A stretch of 64,000 bases of DNA, from the NCBI RefSeq assembly GCF_024213375.1, contig NZ_JANAVJ010000005.1:150122-214121 (forward strand), read 5' to 3'. A model generated the notes under the pieces. That model did not search any database. It was not told where the DNA came from and saw nothing but the letters and a program-made list of their open reading frames with translations. This document shows positions 53,993 to 63,116 of the stretch, in pieces. This DNA comes from Paenibacillus sp. MZ04-78.2. Lineage in GTDB: Bacteria > Bacillota > Bacilli > Paenibacillales > NBRC-103111. A program made the translations under genes and the position numbers. How positions within the stretch are numbered: the first letter of the stretch is position 1; every line of letters begins with the position of its first letter.

Positions 53993-54394
53993 GTGCCAAC
54001 GATGATAGCTGCGGATTTTCATCAAATCTATAATGCGTTTTTCGACGGCTTTCAATTGTCGCGTCGTTATGCCGATCAGACCGAGCAGCTGCCCGTTCCG
54101 CGTCAGTCCGGAGAAGGCGCGCTGCGCCGGTTTGTGCCGCGTCCGGATTTGGAGATCGTCATTTCGGACTATACGCTTACGCGGAACCGTCAATTTCAGC
54201 TGCGTACGGATTCGGCGATGGTCGAGCTCAGCTTTTGCCTGCAAGGGAAGCGGGAGCTTCATATTTCCGGTACGAGGCATGAATTTCCAAGCCGCCAGAG
54301 GAAATTCCTTTGGCGGTTTTTGCCGCGCATAAAAATCCCGGAAACCGTAGAAAAAATCCGTGCAGGGGTGGACTATAGCGCGCTGATATTGTAG
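53993..54394 (+). pseudogene. truncated AraC-family regulator (N-terminal domain only)
   Basis: 133 residues from a GTG at 53993 (ATG at 54002 also possible). The sequence EGALRRFVPRPDLEIVISDY, then VELSFCLQGKRELHISGTRHEF is the ligand-binding domain of AraC regulators that control siderophore genes (the Bacillus Btr or PchR-like type). The DNA-binding double helix-turn-helix that should follow is missing; the last 45 residues no longer match. About half of a normal gene (260-300 residues) is lost. The Fur box upstream shows it was iron-regulated. Confidence 0.75.
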
Positions 54395-54407
54395 CATACC
54401 ATTTGTT

Positions 54408-54426
54408 GATAATGAAAATCGTTATC
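54408..54426 (+). promoter_or_regulatory. Fur box upstream of the iron-binding lipoprotein gene
   Basis: GATAATGAAAATCGTTATC matches the classic 19-bp Fur box at 17 of 19 positions. Located 62 nt before the SBP start. Confidence 0.9.
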
Positions 54427-54488
54427 AATTCATCCAGTGCACAAGCACCGTAAGGGCCGGCGGCAAAAACAAAGGAGGGCCAAAAAAC

Positions 54489-55442
54489 ATGTACAGACGA
54501 ACTTGGTTATCGCTTCTGCTTCTGGTTGTGATGGCAGGGGTGATTGCGGGATGCACAGGAAGCAACCCGGGAACCGGCGCTTCAGGGGATCAGAAAAAGT
54601 CCGAGGGGACGGCGGCGCAAGCATCTTTTCCGAGGACGATCAAGCATTTCAAAGGGGAAACAGTGATCAAGGAGCGGCCGGTAAAAATCGCGGCGCCTTA
54701 TATCACTTATCTCGACAACTTGGTCGTTTTGGACGAAATACCCGTGGCGGCCCAAGGGATGGCGATGATGAGCACCTTCCCGAATTTGCAGAAAAAGCTC
54801 GAAGGGAAGTCCGTGATCGATCTGGGCAAAGAAGTGAGTATGGAGAAGCTGCTCGCGTCGCAGCCGGATCTGATTATCGCCTCCGACGATATGGCCGATA
54901 AATATGAGCAGCTCAGCCAAATTGCGCCGACGGTGATTTTTCCGTATACCGAGGATTGGAAAGGCACGCTGCAGTTGATTGCCGGGGCTATCGGTAAGGA
55001 AGAGAAGGCGGCGGCCTTCCTGGCTGAATTCGAGCGCAAGGCGAAGGAATACAAAGCGAAGCTGGCGAGCCGCAGCGGGGAGACGGTCTTGTTCGCGATG
55101 TACGGCGGAAAGGAATTCATCACCTTCAATGAGGAGCGCGTTGCCGCCTTTTACAAGGAGCTCGGACTAAAGCCGGTGCCCGGCACCGAAAAGGGCGGGT
55201 CCTTGTCCCTCGAAACGCTGGCGACGATGAACCCGGATCATATTTTTATCGTCAACAACTGGGCTTCGCCGATCAAAAAGGGCGTGAAGGAAACGCTGAA
55301 GGAGAACACGATCTGGAACGGAATGAAAGCTCCCAAAAGCAATCATGTCTACTATCTCGAGGATACGTCCATCCTCGGACCGATGCCGCTTGGCAAAATG
55401 ATCGCGATCGAAGAAGTGATGAAGGCGATGGGGAATCCATAG
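54489..55442 (+). CDS. iron-siderophore substrate-binding lipoprotein
   Basis: 317 residues. Lipoprotein signal with lipobox IAGC (C22), followed by a FhuD/BtuF-type clam-shell domain: IKERPVKIAAPYITYLDNLV, SMEKLLASQPDLIIASDDM and a C-terminal NTIWNGMKAPKSNHVYYLE. It captures a ferric siderophore for an ABC permease, which is not encoded nearby, so it must share a permease from elsewhere. The Fur box supports the iron role. Terminator directly after. Confidence 0.92.
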   Translation: MYRRTWLSLLLLVVMAGVIAGCTGSNPGTGASGDQKKSEGTAAQASFPRTIKHFKGETVIKERPVKIAAPYITYLDNLVVLDEIPVAAQGMAMMSTFPNLQKKLEGKSVIDLGKEVSMEKLLASQPDLIIASDDMADKYEQLSQIAPTVIFPYTEDWKGTLQLIAGAIGKEEKAAAFLAEFERKAKEYKAKLASRSGETVLFAMYGGKEFITFNEERVAAFYKELGLKPVPGTEKGGSLSLETLATMNPDHIFIVNNWASPIKKGVKETLKENTIWNGMKAPKSNHVYYLEDTSILGPMPLGKMIAIEEVMKAMGNP

Positions 55443-55472
55443 AGGTTTAGAGCGGCTGGGCGAATAAAAAAT

Positions 55473-55499
55473 AGAACCCCGTGATTACGGGGTTCTTTG
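55473..55499 (+). terminator. bidirectional terminator
   Basis: AGAACCCCGT (55473-55482) pairs with ACGGGGTTCT (55487-55496) around a GATT loop, then TTG; A-rich sequence on the other side makes it usable for the convergent acyltransferase gene, whose stop lies inside it. Confidence 0.9.
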
Positions 55500-56501
55500 C
55501 GATTTAAGGATAAGTCGCTTCACGAAAGTAATATCCGGCTCGAACCATCGTTTGGCGTAGGTTTCGACCCATGGCTGCGACAGCAGCCAGACGATGCCGA
55601 ACCCGGCGATAATTGCCAGCCCTTGGCTCCAAGGGGTTTGCAGGTAGACGTAAACTCCTGCCGCCAGCAGCGATTTTAGAATGAAGGCATGGAGCAGAAA
55701 GACGTACCCCGTTCGTTTCCCCCAATCCGTGATCCGGCCGGCCGCCCAGGGCACCAAGCTCAAAAAAGCGATCGAAGCGGCCGCCTGCACTCCGTACATT
55801 CCCAAGCGATATATTCCGGCATACCACTCCGGATGACCGGCCTCGGCGTAGGTGAAGCTGCCGTACAGCCAGCGCGGATCGATTCGTCCGCCCAGCCAGA
55901 AGTAGCAACTTACGGCTGCGCCGAGAAGAACAGCAGGCATACGCAGCCTTTTGACTATGGTTTCCCAATGCTGCGGCAGGAAGTATCCTGCAAGGAAGAA
56001 TGGAAAGTATACCAATGTCCGCGATACGCTGAGCCAAGCCCCCGACCAAGGGAGATAACCGACGGCGACGCCGAGCAGCAGCGAAACGATCAGCGGATGG
56101 CGCATATGGACGAACGCGCGCAGCAGTAGCCTCCAGCAAAAGTGGCTGAGCAAAAACCAGAGCAGCGAATAGGGCATGAAGAACGAATGGATCACGCCTT
56201 TGGCTTGAAAGAAGACGATATCCGCCAAGCTGTACAGCGTCTGGAACAACACATATTGATACGCAATCGTATAAAGCCCGTCGATTCCGGGCCGGTCGAG
56301 ACGGAAGCTTTTGGCAAAGTAGCCCATCGCCAGAGCGAACATCGGAATATGGAACGCGTAGATCGTCTCGTAAAGAGTGAACAAAGGCGAGCTTCGATCG
56401 ATCATCGGCTCGATGGCGTTGGCTGTGACGACGCAAGCGATAAGCAGAAACTTCATATTAAGCGCATAAGTGTTAAGCGATGGTGCGGAAGCCATTCCCA
56501 C
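55485..56501 (-). CDS. acyltransferase-3 family membrane protein
   Basis: 338 residues from a GTG at 56501 behind GAGGTGA. About ten hydrophobic segments; FLLIACVVTANAIEPM, YAFHIPMFALAMGYFA and FLPQHWETIV fit the acyltransferase 3 (OafA/WecH-like) superfamily, which acylates sugars, glycans or lipids at the membrane. The F-H-I-P-x-F signature with its histidine is kept. Substrate unknown. Monocistronic on the minus strand. Confidence 0.82.
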   Translation of the reverse strand: MGMASAPSLNTYALNMKFLLIACVVTANAIEPMIDRSSPLFTLYETIYAFHIPMFALAMGYFAKSFRLDRPGIDGLYTIAYQYVLFQTLYSLADIVFFQAKGVIHSFFMPYSLLWFLLSHFCWRLLLRAFVHMRHPLIVSLLLGVAVGYLPWSGAWLSVSRTLVYFPFFLAGYFLPQHWETIVKRLRMPAVLLGAAVSCYFWLGGRIDPRWLYGSFTYAEAGHPEWYAGIYRLGMYGVQAAASIAFLSLVPWAAGRITDWGKRTGYVFLLHAFILKSLLAAGVYVYLQTPWSQGLAIIAGFGIVWLLSQPWVETYAKRWFEPDITFVKRLILKSQRTP

Positions 56502-56773
56502 GGGAAGTCACCTCGATATGTGTTCTGTGCTGACTGCCGGCTCTTTCGCCGCTTTGGAGCGCGTGCTGCCGGCTCCTCGACTTGAGCATACCTCTTTCGA
56601 TTCGCCGGAACAGTGAGAAGGATCACGACCTGTTGGTGATCCAAATCACAGACATTTCGCAATCACAGAAATTCAAGCCGAATAACGCTGCCAAGCTTCA
56701 CCAAATCTTCATCCGATCCTCATGTTCTCTTCATGAAAGAAAGGCAGGGCGATGCTACAATCAGTATATGAAT
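56502..56773 (+). other. divergent intergenic region
   Basis: About 270 nt between the acyltransferase and dps start regions. No gene is supported. It must carry the acyltransferase promoter (minus strand) and the dps promoter (plus strand). Confidence 0.4.
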
Positions 56774-56788
56774 TTAGACTTAATCTAA
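56774..56788 (+). promoter_or_regulatory. PerR-like operator before dps
   Basis: TTAGACTTAATCTAA is a 15-bp palindrome with the outer TTA/TAA and spacing of a PerR/Fur-family box (TTATAATNATTATAA). It lies 27 nt before the dps start. Peroxide control of dps is common, so this is a fair inference. Confidence 0.5.
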
Positions 56789-56814
56789 GTATAAAATTCG
56801 AGGAGGAATCATCC

Positions 56815-57255
56815 ATGAATGAACAATTAACTGCGCTGTTGAACAACCAGATCGCCAACTGGTCGGTCCTGTACGTCAAGCTGCATAATTACCATTGGTA
56901 CGTGAAAGGTCCTCAATTTTTCACGCTGCATACGAAATTCGAGGAGCTGTATACGGAAGCGGCGCTGCATGTGGATGAGTTGGCCGAGCGGCTGCTGGCG
57001 TTGGGTGGCAAGCCGGTCGCGACGATGAGCGGAAGTCTCCGGCTCGCCACGGTTCGCGAGGCGGAAGGCGAGGAGACGGCGGAACAGATGGTGGCTTCGC
57101 TGGTGAACGATTTTAATCTGATCGTCGCGGAGCTTAAGATAGGCATGAAATACGCCGAGTCCGTTCAGGACGAAACGACGGGGGATCTGCTGCTGGCCGT
57201 TCATTCGAGTCTGGAAAAGCACGTCTGGATGCTAAATGCGTTTCTGGGCCACTAA
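56815..57255 (+). CDS. dps: Dps-family DNA-binding/ferritin-like protein
   Basis: 146 residues from the ATG at 56815 behind GAGGAGGAA. LNNQIANWSVLYVKLHNYHW, then YVKGPQFFTLHTKFEELY holds the ferroxidase His/Glu set at the dimer interface, and EAALHVDELAERLLALGGKPVAT is equally typical. It forms 12-subunit cages that bind iron and use hydrogen peroxide, protecting DNA. The PerR-like palindrome upstream fits that function. Confidence 0.95.
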   Translation: MNEQLTALLNNQIANWSVLYVKLHNYHWYVKGPQFFTLHTKFEELYTEAALHVDELAERLLALGGKPVATMSGSLRLATVREAEGEETAEQMVASLVNDFNLIVAELKIGMKYAESVQDETTGDLLLAVHSSLEKHVWMLNAFLGH

Positions 57256-57382
57256 TTCAAGCGGTAAGATCAACTATCGTAGTCTTGTGGCTCTGCCTTC
57301 CGTGCGCGGCTTGGACAATCGGCTTGCTTCTATGATAAAGTCATAGATTATGGAAGAAGCTGAATTGGAGGAGATCAGAACG

Positions 57383-58753
57383 ATGAAGCCGCGTTCTAAA
57401 AAGATAGGGTACTTGCTCGCCGGAACGGCTCTTGCCGCCTCTTGTGCGGTACTGGTTACGTACGGCGGCGAAACCCCTGCATGGCTGCTTGCGTCCGGGA
57501 AGGGCGCTGCGCCGGAGGTTGCCGAAAAACAAGCCCCGGTCCGACGCGAAATTCTCGATTTTCGTATGACCGATCTGGATAAAGGCTGGATTCGTTATGC
57601 GGACGGCACAAGCAGCGTGACGGAGGACGGAGGAGCTCATTGGACGGAGCAAGCTTCAGGTCTTCCGGATGCAGCGGCATCCGGTACGAATAGGCCAAGC
57701 GCTTCGACAGCCAATGTCAAAACGCTCACAACGGTTGCTTACCAAGCGAAAGAATACCCCGTGAAGCAGGCGCAATTTGTAACCGACCGGGCCGGCTGGG
57801 CGCTTGTCTCGGCCGGAACGGGTCTGGCCAACCCGCTGCTGGTGACCACGGACGGGGGACAAACCTGGCATGCCGAGGTGACGCCTGCGGTGAAGGATGC
57901 GCTGCAGGAAGAAAAGCAGCGTCAGCAGCGGATTAGCCGGGAAACGGCTTTGTATGCTTCGCCCGAGCAAGCCAAGAAGGCGATGGATTCCGCTTGGACG
58001 CTCCTGCCGGATACGGCCAGTCCCGGCGACGTCGTGCTGGTGCGGCACGATAAGCCCGGCGAAGTCGCTTGGCAGGGGAAGACGTATAAGCTGCGGCCGT
58101 TCGAAGCCGGGTATTTCACCTACCTTCCGGTGCCGATGAAGACCAAGTCCGGCTCGTACCCGATTGGCGATCAGATGCTGAAGATCAAGGATAAAAAGTT
58201 CGAAACGCAGCAGCTCAAGGTAACGAAGAAGATGGAAAGCATGCGTCAGGATACGAAGCGAATCGAAGCCGACCAGAAAAAAATCGATGCCGCGCGAAGC
58301 AAGTCGGAGCCTGGGTTCCTGTTCTCCGGGTCCTTTATTCAGCCGATCGAGGGGAGATTGACGACGCCGTTCGGCCATACCCGCTATGTGAACGGCAAGT
58401 TCGCCAGCTCCCATATGGCCATCGACTTGGCGGCCAAAGAAGGCACCCCGATCAAAGCGGCGAATGACGGCATCGTAGCGCTGGCGGACAACTTTTATTT
58501 GTCGGGCAATACGATTTATATCGATCATGGAATGAATCTGTTTTCCCAGTACTCGCATTTGTCCAAGCTTCAGGTGAAAACAGGGGACCGGGTGAAACGG
58601 GGCGATATTATCGGGCTGGTGGGCTCGACCGGATTCTCGACGGGACCGCACCTGCACTTTACGTTCTGGGCGCACAACGTTCCGGTCAATCCGAATCTGT
58701 TCTTTAAGACGACTCCGTTTCAATGGCTGAAACAGAAGCCCCAATCGCGCTAA
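57383..58753 (+). CDS. secreted M23 peptidase (LytM-type endopeptidase)
   Basis: 456 residues from the ATG at 57383 behind GGAGGAG. One N-terminal membrane/signal segment (about residues 8-28), a beta-propeller-like domain with two sialidase-like turns (TSSVTEDGGAHW; LLVTTDGGQTWH), and a C-terminal M23 domain with HMAIDLAA (zinc His/Asp) and HLHF. It should cleave peptidoglycan cross-links outside the membrane. The photosystem-stability/BNR-type middle domain combined with M23 is known from Paenibacillaceae but its role is not clear. Confidence 0.9.
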   Translation: MKPRSKKIGYLLAGTALAASCAVLVTYGGETPAWLLASGKGAAPEVAEKQAPVRREILDFRMTDLDKGWIRYADGTSSVTEDGGAHWTEQASGLPDAAASGTNRPSASTANVKTLTTVAYQAKEYPVKQAQFVTDRAGWALVSAGTGLANPLLVTTDGGQTWHAEVTPAVKDALQEEKQRQQRISRETALYASPEQAKKAMDSAWTLLPDTASPGDVVLVRHDKPGEVAWQGKTYKLRPFEAGYFTYLPVPMKTKSGSYPIGDQMLKIKDKKFETQQLKVTKKMESMRQDTKRIEADQKKIDAARSKSEPGFLFSGSFIQPIEGRLTTPFGHTRYVNGKFASSHMAIDLAAKEGTPIKAANDGIVALADNFYLSGNTIYIDHGMNLFSQYSHLSKLQVKTGDRVKRGDIIGLVGSTGFSTGPHLHFTFWAHNVPVNPNLFFKTTPFQWLKQKPQSR

Positions 58754-58794
58754 GCCGCAAGCGTTGCTGAACTGGTTAGGGCATTCGGCTGCGG

Positions 58795-60474
58795 TCAAAA
58801 CCGTCCCGACTTGAAAATCGAAAGCAGCAGCCCTAGAAACATCAGTGTGGCGACGCAGAAGCCGATTTCAATGACGGGAAAATTCCACAGTAAGGTCGAT
58901 TGTCTGCCAAGCGACGAGCCGATAATAAGACCGGCCATAATAATGCTGAAAGCGAGCAGGACGATGCTGAACGATAGCCGGTTGCTGATGCGGTCCATTT
59001 TTCGCATCAAGGCATCCAGCTCGGCGATCGATATTTCAAAGCGCAGCTTGCCTTTCTTCATCATCCCGAGCAGCTCGCGCAGCTTCATCGGCGTCTCCGT
59101 CAGCAGGGCGGCAGCCTCGTTTATCTGATGCCGCACGCTGTCGGCCACATTGCGGGGACTGAACCTTTCGGCGAACAGCTTTCGTCCGAACGGTTCGGCG
59201 ATGCTAATGATGCTGAAGGTCGGGTCCAGCGAAGTGACGACGCCTTCAAGCGTCAGAATCGCTTTGCCGAGGAGTGTTAGGTCGGCGGGAATGCGGACAC
59301 GGTGTTCGTAGGCGACGGCGAGCAGATCGTTGACCGATTCGCCGAGCTTGACGCGGCTGAGCGGCACGTCGTAGTATTTCTCCCGCAGCTCGTCCACATC
59401 CGCGCGCAGAGAGTCCATGTTGACATCGTCGGGAATGATGCCGATGCCTTCAATCGCCTTGATAATGCCGTCGGTGCTGTTGCGCCGCAGGGCAATAACA
59501 AGCGAGCCGAAATGATATTTCATCATCGGGGTAAGACGCCCGACCATGCCGAAGTCGATTAGTCCGATCGATCCGCCCGGGAGCACGATAATATTGCCCG
59601 GGTGCGGATCGGCATGAAAGAAGCCTTCCACAAAAATTTGTTGAAAAAGAATTCGGGCAATCGTTTCGGCCAGCTTTTTCGGTTCGTACCCCAGCTCTTG
59701 CAGACGTTCCGTTTCGGTAGGCTTTACGCCTTCCAGATACTCCATGGTCAACACGTTGCGGCTCGAATAATCCCAATAAATCGCCGGTATGCATACATCC
59801 GAATCGCGCTCGAACGGCTTCGCCATCCGCTGCGCGCTGCGGCCTTCGTTCGTATAGTCCAGCTCGGCGCGCAGCGACTGGGACAGCTCGTACACCATGT
59901 CGCGCACCTGATATTTGGCCGCCCAGTCGAGCCGGTGCTCGGCCAGGCGGGCCAAATCGTCCAAAATTTCAAGATCCGTTTCAACGATGGAACGAATGTT
60001 CGGGCGTTGAACCTTGACGGCGACCGGCTCGCCCGTATGCAGCCGGGCAAGATGGACTTGCCCGATGGAAGCCGCGGCAATCGGCGTCTCTTGAAATTCC
60101 GCGAACAGCTTCTCGAAGGGCTCGCCGAGCTCGCTTTCCAGAACTTCGCGCACTTGTTCGAAAGGGAAGGGCGGAACCCGGTCCTGCAGCTTGACGAGCT
60201 CGTCGATAATATGAGCGGGCAGCAGATCGGGACGCGTGCTGGCGATTTGGCCGATTTTGACGAAGGTCGGGCCAAGCTCCTCCAGAAACGTCCGGATGCG
60301 CTCGCCGATCGAGCGCGACCGGGCCTCCCGCCGTTCGTTCAAGCCGATGCGCGTTCCCGCAAGCAGATCGGGCAGTCCAAGCTCTTTGACGAGGAAGCCG
60401 AGACCGTTGCGGGCGAACGCTTTGGCAATGTCGCGGTACCTCTGCAGGTGCCGGATTTTCCGTCCGAGACTCAT
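58795..60474 (-). CDS. AarF/UbiB-family atypical protein kinase
   Basis: 559 residues. KIGQ (in FVKIGQIASTRPDLLP), the alanine-rich AAASIGQ loop, HADPHPGN (catalytic loop) and LIDFGMVG (metal-binding) are the UbiB signature motifs, and two hydrophobic helices close the C-terminus. UbiB/ABC1 proteins are ATPases needed for ubiquinone or menaquinone metabolism or membrane lipid movement. It overlaps the phasin-like gene by 4 nt, so the two are coupled. Confidence 0.94.
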   Translation of the reverse strand: MSLGRKIRHLQRYRDIAKAFARNGLGFLVKELGLPDLLAGTRIGLNERREARSRSIGERIRTFLEELGPTFVKIGQIASTRPDLLPAHIIDELVKLQDRVPPFPFEQVREVLESELGEPFEKLFAEFQETPIAAASIGQVHLARLHTGEPVAVKVQRPNIRSIVETDLEILDDLARLAEHRLDWAAKYQVRDMVYELSQSLRAELDYTNEGRSAQRMAKPFERDSDVCIPAIYWDYSSRNVLTMEYLEGVKPTETERLQELGYEPKKLAETIARILFQQIFVEGFFHADPHPGNIIVLPGGSIGLIDFGMVGRLTPMMKYHFGSLVIALRRNSTDGIIKAIEGIGIIPDDVNMDSLRADVDELREKYYDVPLSRVKLGESVNDLLAVAYEHRVRIPADLTLLGKAILTLEGVVTSLDPTFSIISIAEPFGRKLFAERFSPRNVADSVRHQINEAAALLTETPMKLRELLGMMKKGKLRFEISIAELDALMRKMDRISNRLSFSIVLLAFSIIMAGLIIGSSLGRQSTLLWNFPVIEIGFCVATLMFLGLLLSIFKSGRF

Positions 60475-60821
60475 GAGCTTGCGGGAGGTAAGGTTTGGCC
60501 GGCTTCGGGCTGCTTGCCTTCCAGCTCGGCCACGCGGCGCTCAAGCTCTCCGATGCGCTGCGTTAGCCGGACGTAATCGTCTTTGGTCGTCAAGTTCATC
60601 TCATGCAGCGCCTGACGCATATAGCCGCGCACCTTCTCCTCCAGCGTGGATTGGGCTTCCTCTCCTTTGCGTACCAAGTCATCCACGAACTGCTGCGACT
60701 CTGCCTTGTTCAGCTCTCCTTTTTTGACCAGCTCGTCGACGAATTTCTCCGCCTGCTCTTTGCTGACCACGGCAAAGCCCAATCCCATCGAAACTGCTTT
60801 TCCCAACAAATCTCTAATCAT
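60471..60821 (-). CDS. phasin-like/PhaF-type small protein
   Basis: 116 residues. A helical, charged protein (SKEQAEKFVDELVKKGELNK, then QRIGELERRVAELEGKQ at the C-terminus as a short coiled coil), as in the polyhydroxyalkanoate granule-associated PhaF/PhaI family that often precedes UbiB in Bacillota. It binds lipid or granule surfaces or acts as an adaptor. AGGGAAAG precedes the ATG. Function with UbiB is not established; the gene pair is conserved, which I state from memory. Confidence 0.8.
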   Translation of the reverse strand: MIRDLLGKAVSMGLGFAVVSKEQAEKFVDELVKKGELNKAESQQFVDDLVRKGEEAQSTLEEKVRGYMRQALHEMNLTTKDDYVRLTQRIGELERRVAELEGKQPEAGQTLPPASS

Positions 60822-61060
60822 CTCTTTCCCTCCTGTTCGTTTCCGTATAGGGTGATTTTACCATAGCGGGCCGCAAACGCCAAAACGGACACCGGGCCTA
60901 AATAAAATGCGCCGCTGGGCATGGATGATCAAAAAAGCGGTGCATTTTGTTGTACAATACATTTGATTATCAACAATATGCGTCAACGGTCGATTTTTGA
61001 CCAAAGATCAGCTACAATAATCAAGGCATCCTGAATTGAAGTCGTGAAGGAGAGTTACTG

Positions 61061-62245
61061 TTGACGTTATCCCATGAACGCGGCTTGGAATCCCCGTTTC
61101 CGCTCCGGCATTATCTTACGCTGATTACCGTAGTCATTATCGCCGGGATGAACCAGGGGCTTCTGCTGCCGCTGCTTACTCTGCTGCTTGACAAAACGGG
61201 GGTCTCGACCGGGGTGAACGGTTTGAATGCGGCCGCTCTGTACATCGGAACTTTTGCCACGATGTTTTGGATTGAGAAGCCTGTGCGCCGTTTCGGCTAC
61301 AAACCGGTGATCGTCGTCGGCATCCTGCTCGTGCTTGTCGCGCTGATTTTATTCCCGGCATTCCCTAATTTCTGGGTATGGCTTGTGCTCCGGTTTTTGG
61401 TAGGCGTTGGAGACAGCGGTCTGCATTATGCAACCCAGCTTTGGATCGTGTCCCGTTCCCCGGCGGATCGGCGAGGCCGGTACATCTCGTTCTACGGGAT
61501 GGCTTACGGGGCGGGATTCAGCCTGGGGCCGCTTGGCATCAACTTGCTGCCGTACGGCATGTGGGCGCCTTTTCTGGCGACGATGCTGTGCGCGGCCGTG
61601 TCGCTGCTGTTCGTGAGCCGGCTGCCCAATGCGCACCCGGAAACGGGGAAGAGGGAACAGGGGGCGCAAGCTAGAGTCACCTATCCCATTGTGTTCCGGC
61701 TGGCCTGGTACGCTTTGCTTACCTCTTTCCTGTACGGATACATGGAATCGTCCATGAATAGCAATTTTCCCGCTTACGGTTTGCGCACGGGTATCTCCGA
61801 CACATGGATTTCCTTGCTGCTGCCGGTCATCGGGATCGGTTCGCTGATCCTCCAGCTGCCGCTTGGCATATGGAGCGACCGGTGGGGCCGCAAGCCGATC
61901 CTGATCACGGCTGGCCTGATCGGCGGGGCGGCCTTCGCAGCCGTCCCGTTCGTCGCGCAGGGGAATCTGCTGTTGATGCTAATTCTGTTCGGCCTGGCTG
62001 GCGGGCTTGTCGGCTCGTTCTTTACGCTGGGGCTTGCCTACGCGGCGGATGTGGTGCCGAGAGTGATGCTGCCCCGTACGAACGTCATCGCCTCCGTACT
62101 GTTCAGCATCGGGAGTATCGCCGGGCCGAATATTGGCGGCTTCAGCATGCAGTATTTCTCCGTCCACAGCATGTTTTATTGGCTTGGCGGCGCGTATGTC
62201 TTATTTGCGCTGCTCGGAATTTGGTTCCGGCCGAAGGTTCCGTAA
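61061..62245 (+). CDS. MFS transporter
   Basis: 394 residues from a TTG at 61061 behind GAAGGAGAG. About 12 hydrophobic segments; RRFGYKPVIVVGILL and GIWSDRWGRKPILI are the two A-type loops. Export or sugar transport is possible, substrate unknown. Located between a divergent UbiB pair and the SIMPL gene, with no regulator attached. Confidence 0.87.
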   Translation: MTLSHERGLESPFPLRHYLTLITVVIIAGMNQGLLLPLLTLLLDKTGVSTGVNGLNAAALYIGTFATMFWIEKPVRRFGYKPVIVVGILLVLVALILFPAFPNFWVWLVLRFLVGVGDSGLHYATQLWIVSRSPADRRGRYISFYGMAYGAGFSLGPLGINLLPYGMWAPFLATMLCAAVSLLFVSRLPNAHPETGKREQGAQARVTYPIVFRLAWYALLTSFLYGYMESSMNSNFPAYGLRTGISDTWISLLLPVIGIGSLILQLPLGIWSDRWGRKPILITAGLIGGAAFAAVPFVAQGNLLLMLILFGLAGGLVGSFFTLGLAYAADVVPRVMLPRTNVIASVLFSIGSIAGPNIGGFSMQYFSVHSMFYWLGGAYVLFALLGIWFRPKVP

Positions 62246-62288
62246 ATGGAATATGAGTTTTGAATCCCCGAGTCAAGCAAGCAAACAA

Positions 62289-62313
62289 AGAAGGGCCGCG
62301 TCATGCGGCTCTT
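62289..62313 (+). terminator. hairpin after MFS gene
   Basis: GAAG-G-GCCGC pairs with GCGGC-T-CTTC (62289-62313). No T run, so weak termination or only an RNA end. Confidence 0.45.
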
Positions 62314-62468
62314 CCGGGAATCATCGATGTTCACTTGTCAGCTGGAAACAATTTCGTGGCCTTACCTGAAATGCTGAAATGAAGTCTTGCACGTATCACG
62401 GTTCATACGAGCTTCGAATCGAAATACATTGGATAGTAGATCAATTATTTTAAGGAAGGTGATTCGAA

Positions 62469-63116
62469 ATGAATACGACGACGGCTTTGACCGACAGTTC
62501 CAGGAAGATCATCGAAGTTTCGGGCGAAGGAATGGTTGCTGCGGCCCCGGACCGGGCGCTGATTACACTGGGGGCAATCACGGAGAAGGCGAGTCTGAGC
62601 GAAGCGCAGACCGAGAATGCCGCAGCGGTGTCAGGCATCCTCCAATCGCTTTTCCAGCTTGGGATTCCGAAGGAAAAGGTGCAGACGGTCCAGTACGGCA
62701 TCGAGATCCAATATAACTACAAGGACGGGGTTCAAATGTTCCGTGGCTACAAAGTCACCCACCTTCTGCGAGTGACCGCGGATAAGATCGAGCAGACGGG
62801 AGTTATTGTGGACACGGCGGTTCGCCATGGGGCGAATACGGTATCCGGCATCCAGTTTGCTTCGGCTCATCCGGAGACTTATTACCATCAGGCGTTGACG
62901 ATGGCAGTCCACAGCAGCCGCCAGAAGGCGGCGACCCTTGCGAAAGCGATGGGCGTAGCGCTTCATCCTACCCCGCTTCGGATTCAAGAGATGTCGCATG
63001 GCATCGAACCGCACCCGTACCAGATCGCAACTTTTGCCGCTGCGCCCTCCACTCCCATCCAGCCGGGGGAACTGAACATTTCCGCCGCCGTCAAAGCTTT
63101 TTATTCTTATTCTTGA
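62469..63116 (+). CDS. SIMPL-domain (DUF541) protein
   Basis: 215 residues. EVSGEGMVAAAPDRALITLGA at the start and the KVQTVQYGIEIQYNYKDGVQ strand fit the SIMPL (DUF541, BP26-like) family of periplasmic or membrane-linked proteins. No signal peptide is visible. In Bacillota they are small and of unclear role. The ATG has AAGGAAGGTG upstream. Its stop overlaps the convergent flavin reductase gene by 10 nt. Confidence 0.85.
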   Translation: MNTTTALTDSSRKIIEVSGEGMVAAAPDRALITLGAITEKASLSEAQTENAAAVSGILQSLFQLGIPKEKVQTVQYGIEIQYNYKDGVQMFRGYKVTHLLRVTADKIEQTGVIVDTAVRHGANTVSGIQFASAHPETYYHQALTMAVHSSRQKAATLAKAMGVALHPTPLRIQEMSHGIEPHPYQIATFAAAPSTPIQPGELNISAAVKAFYSYS

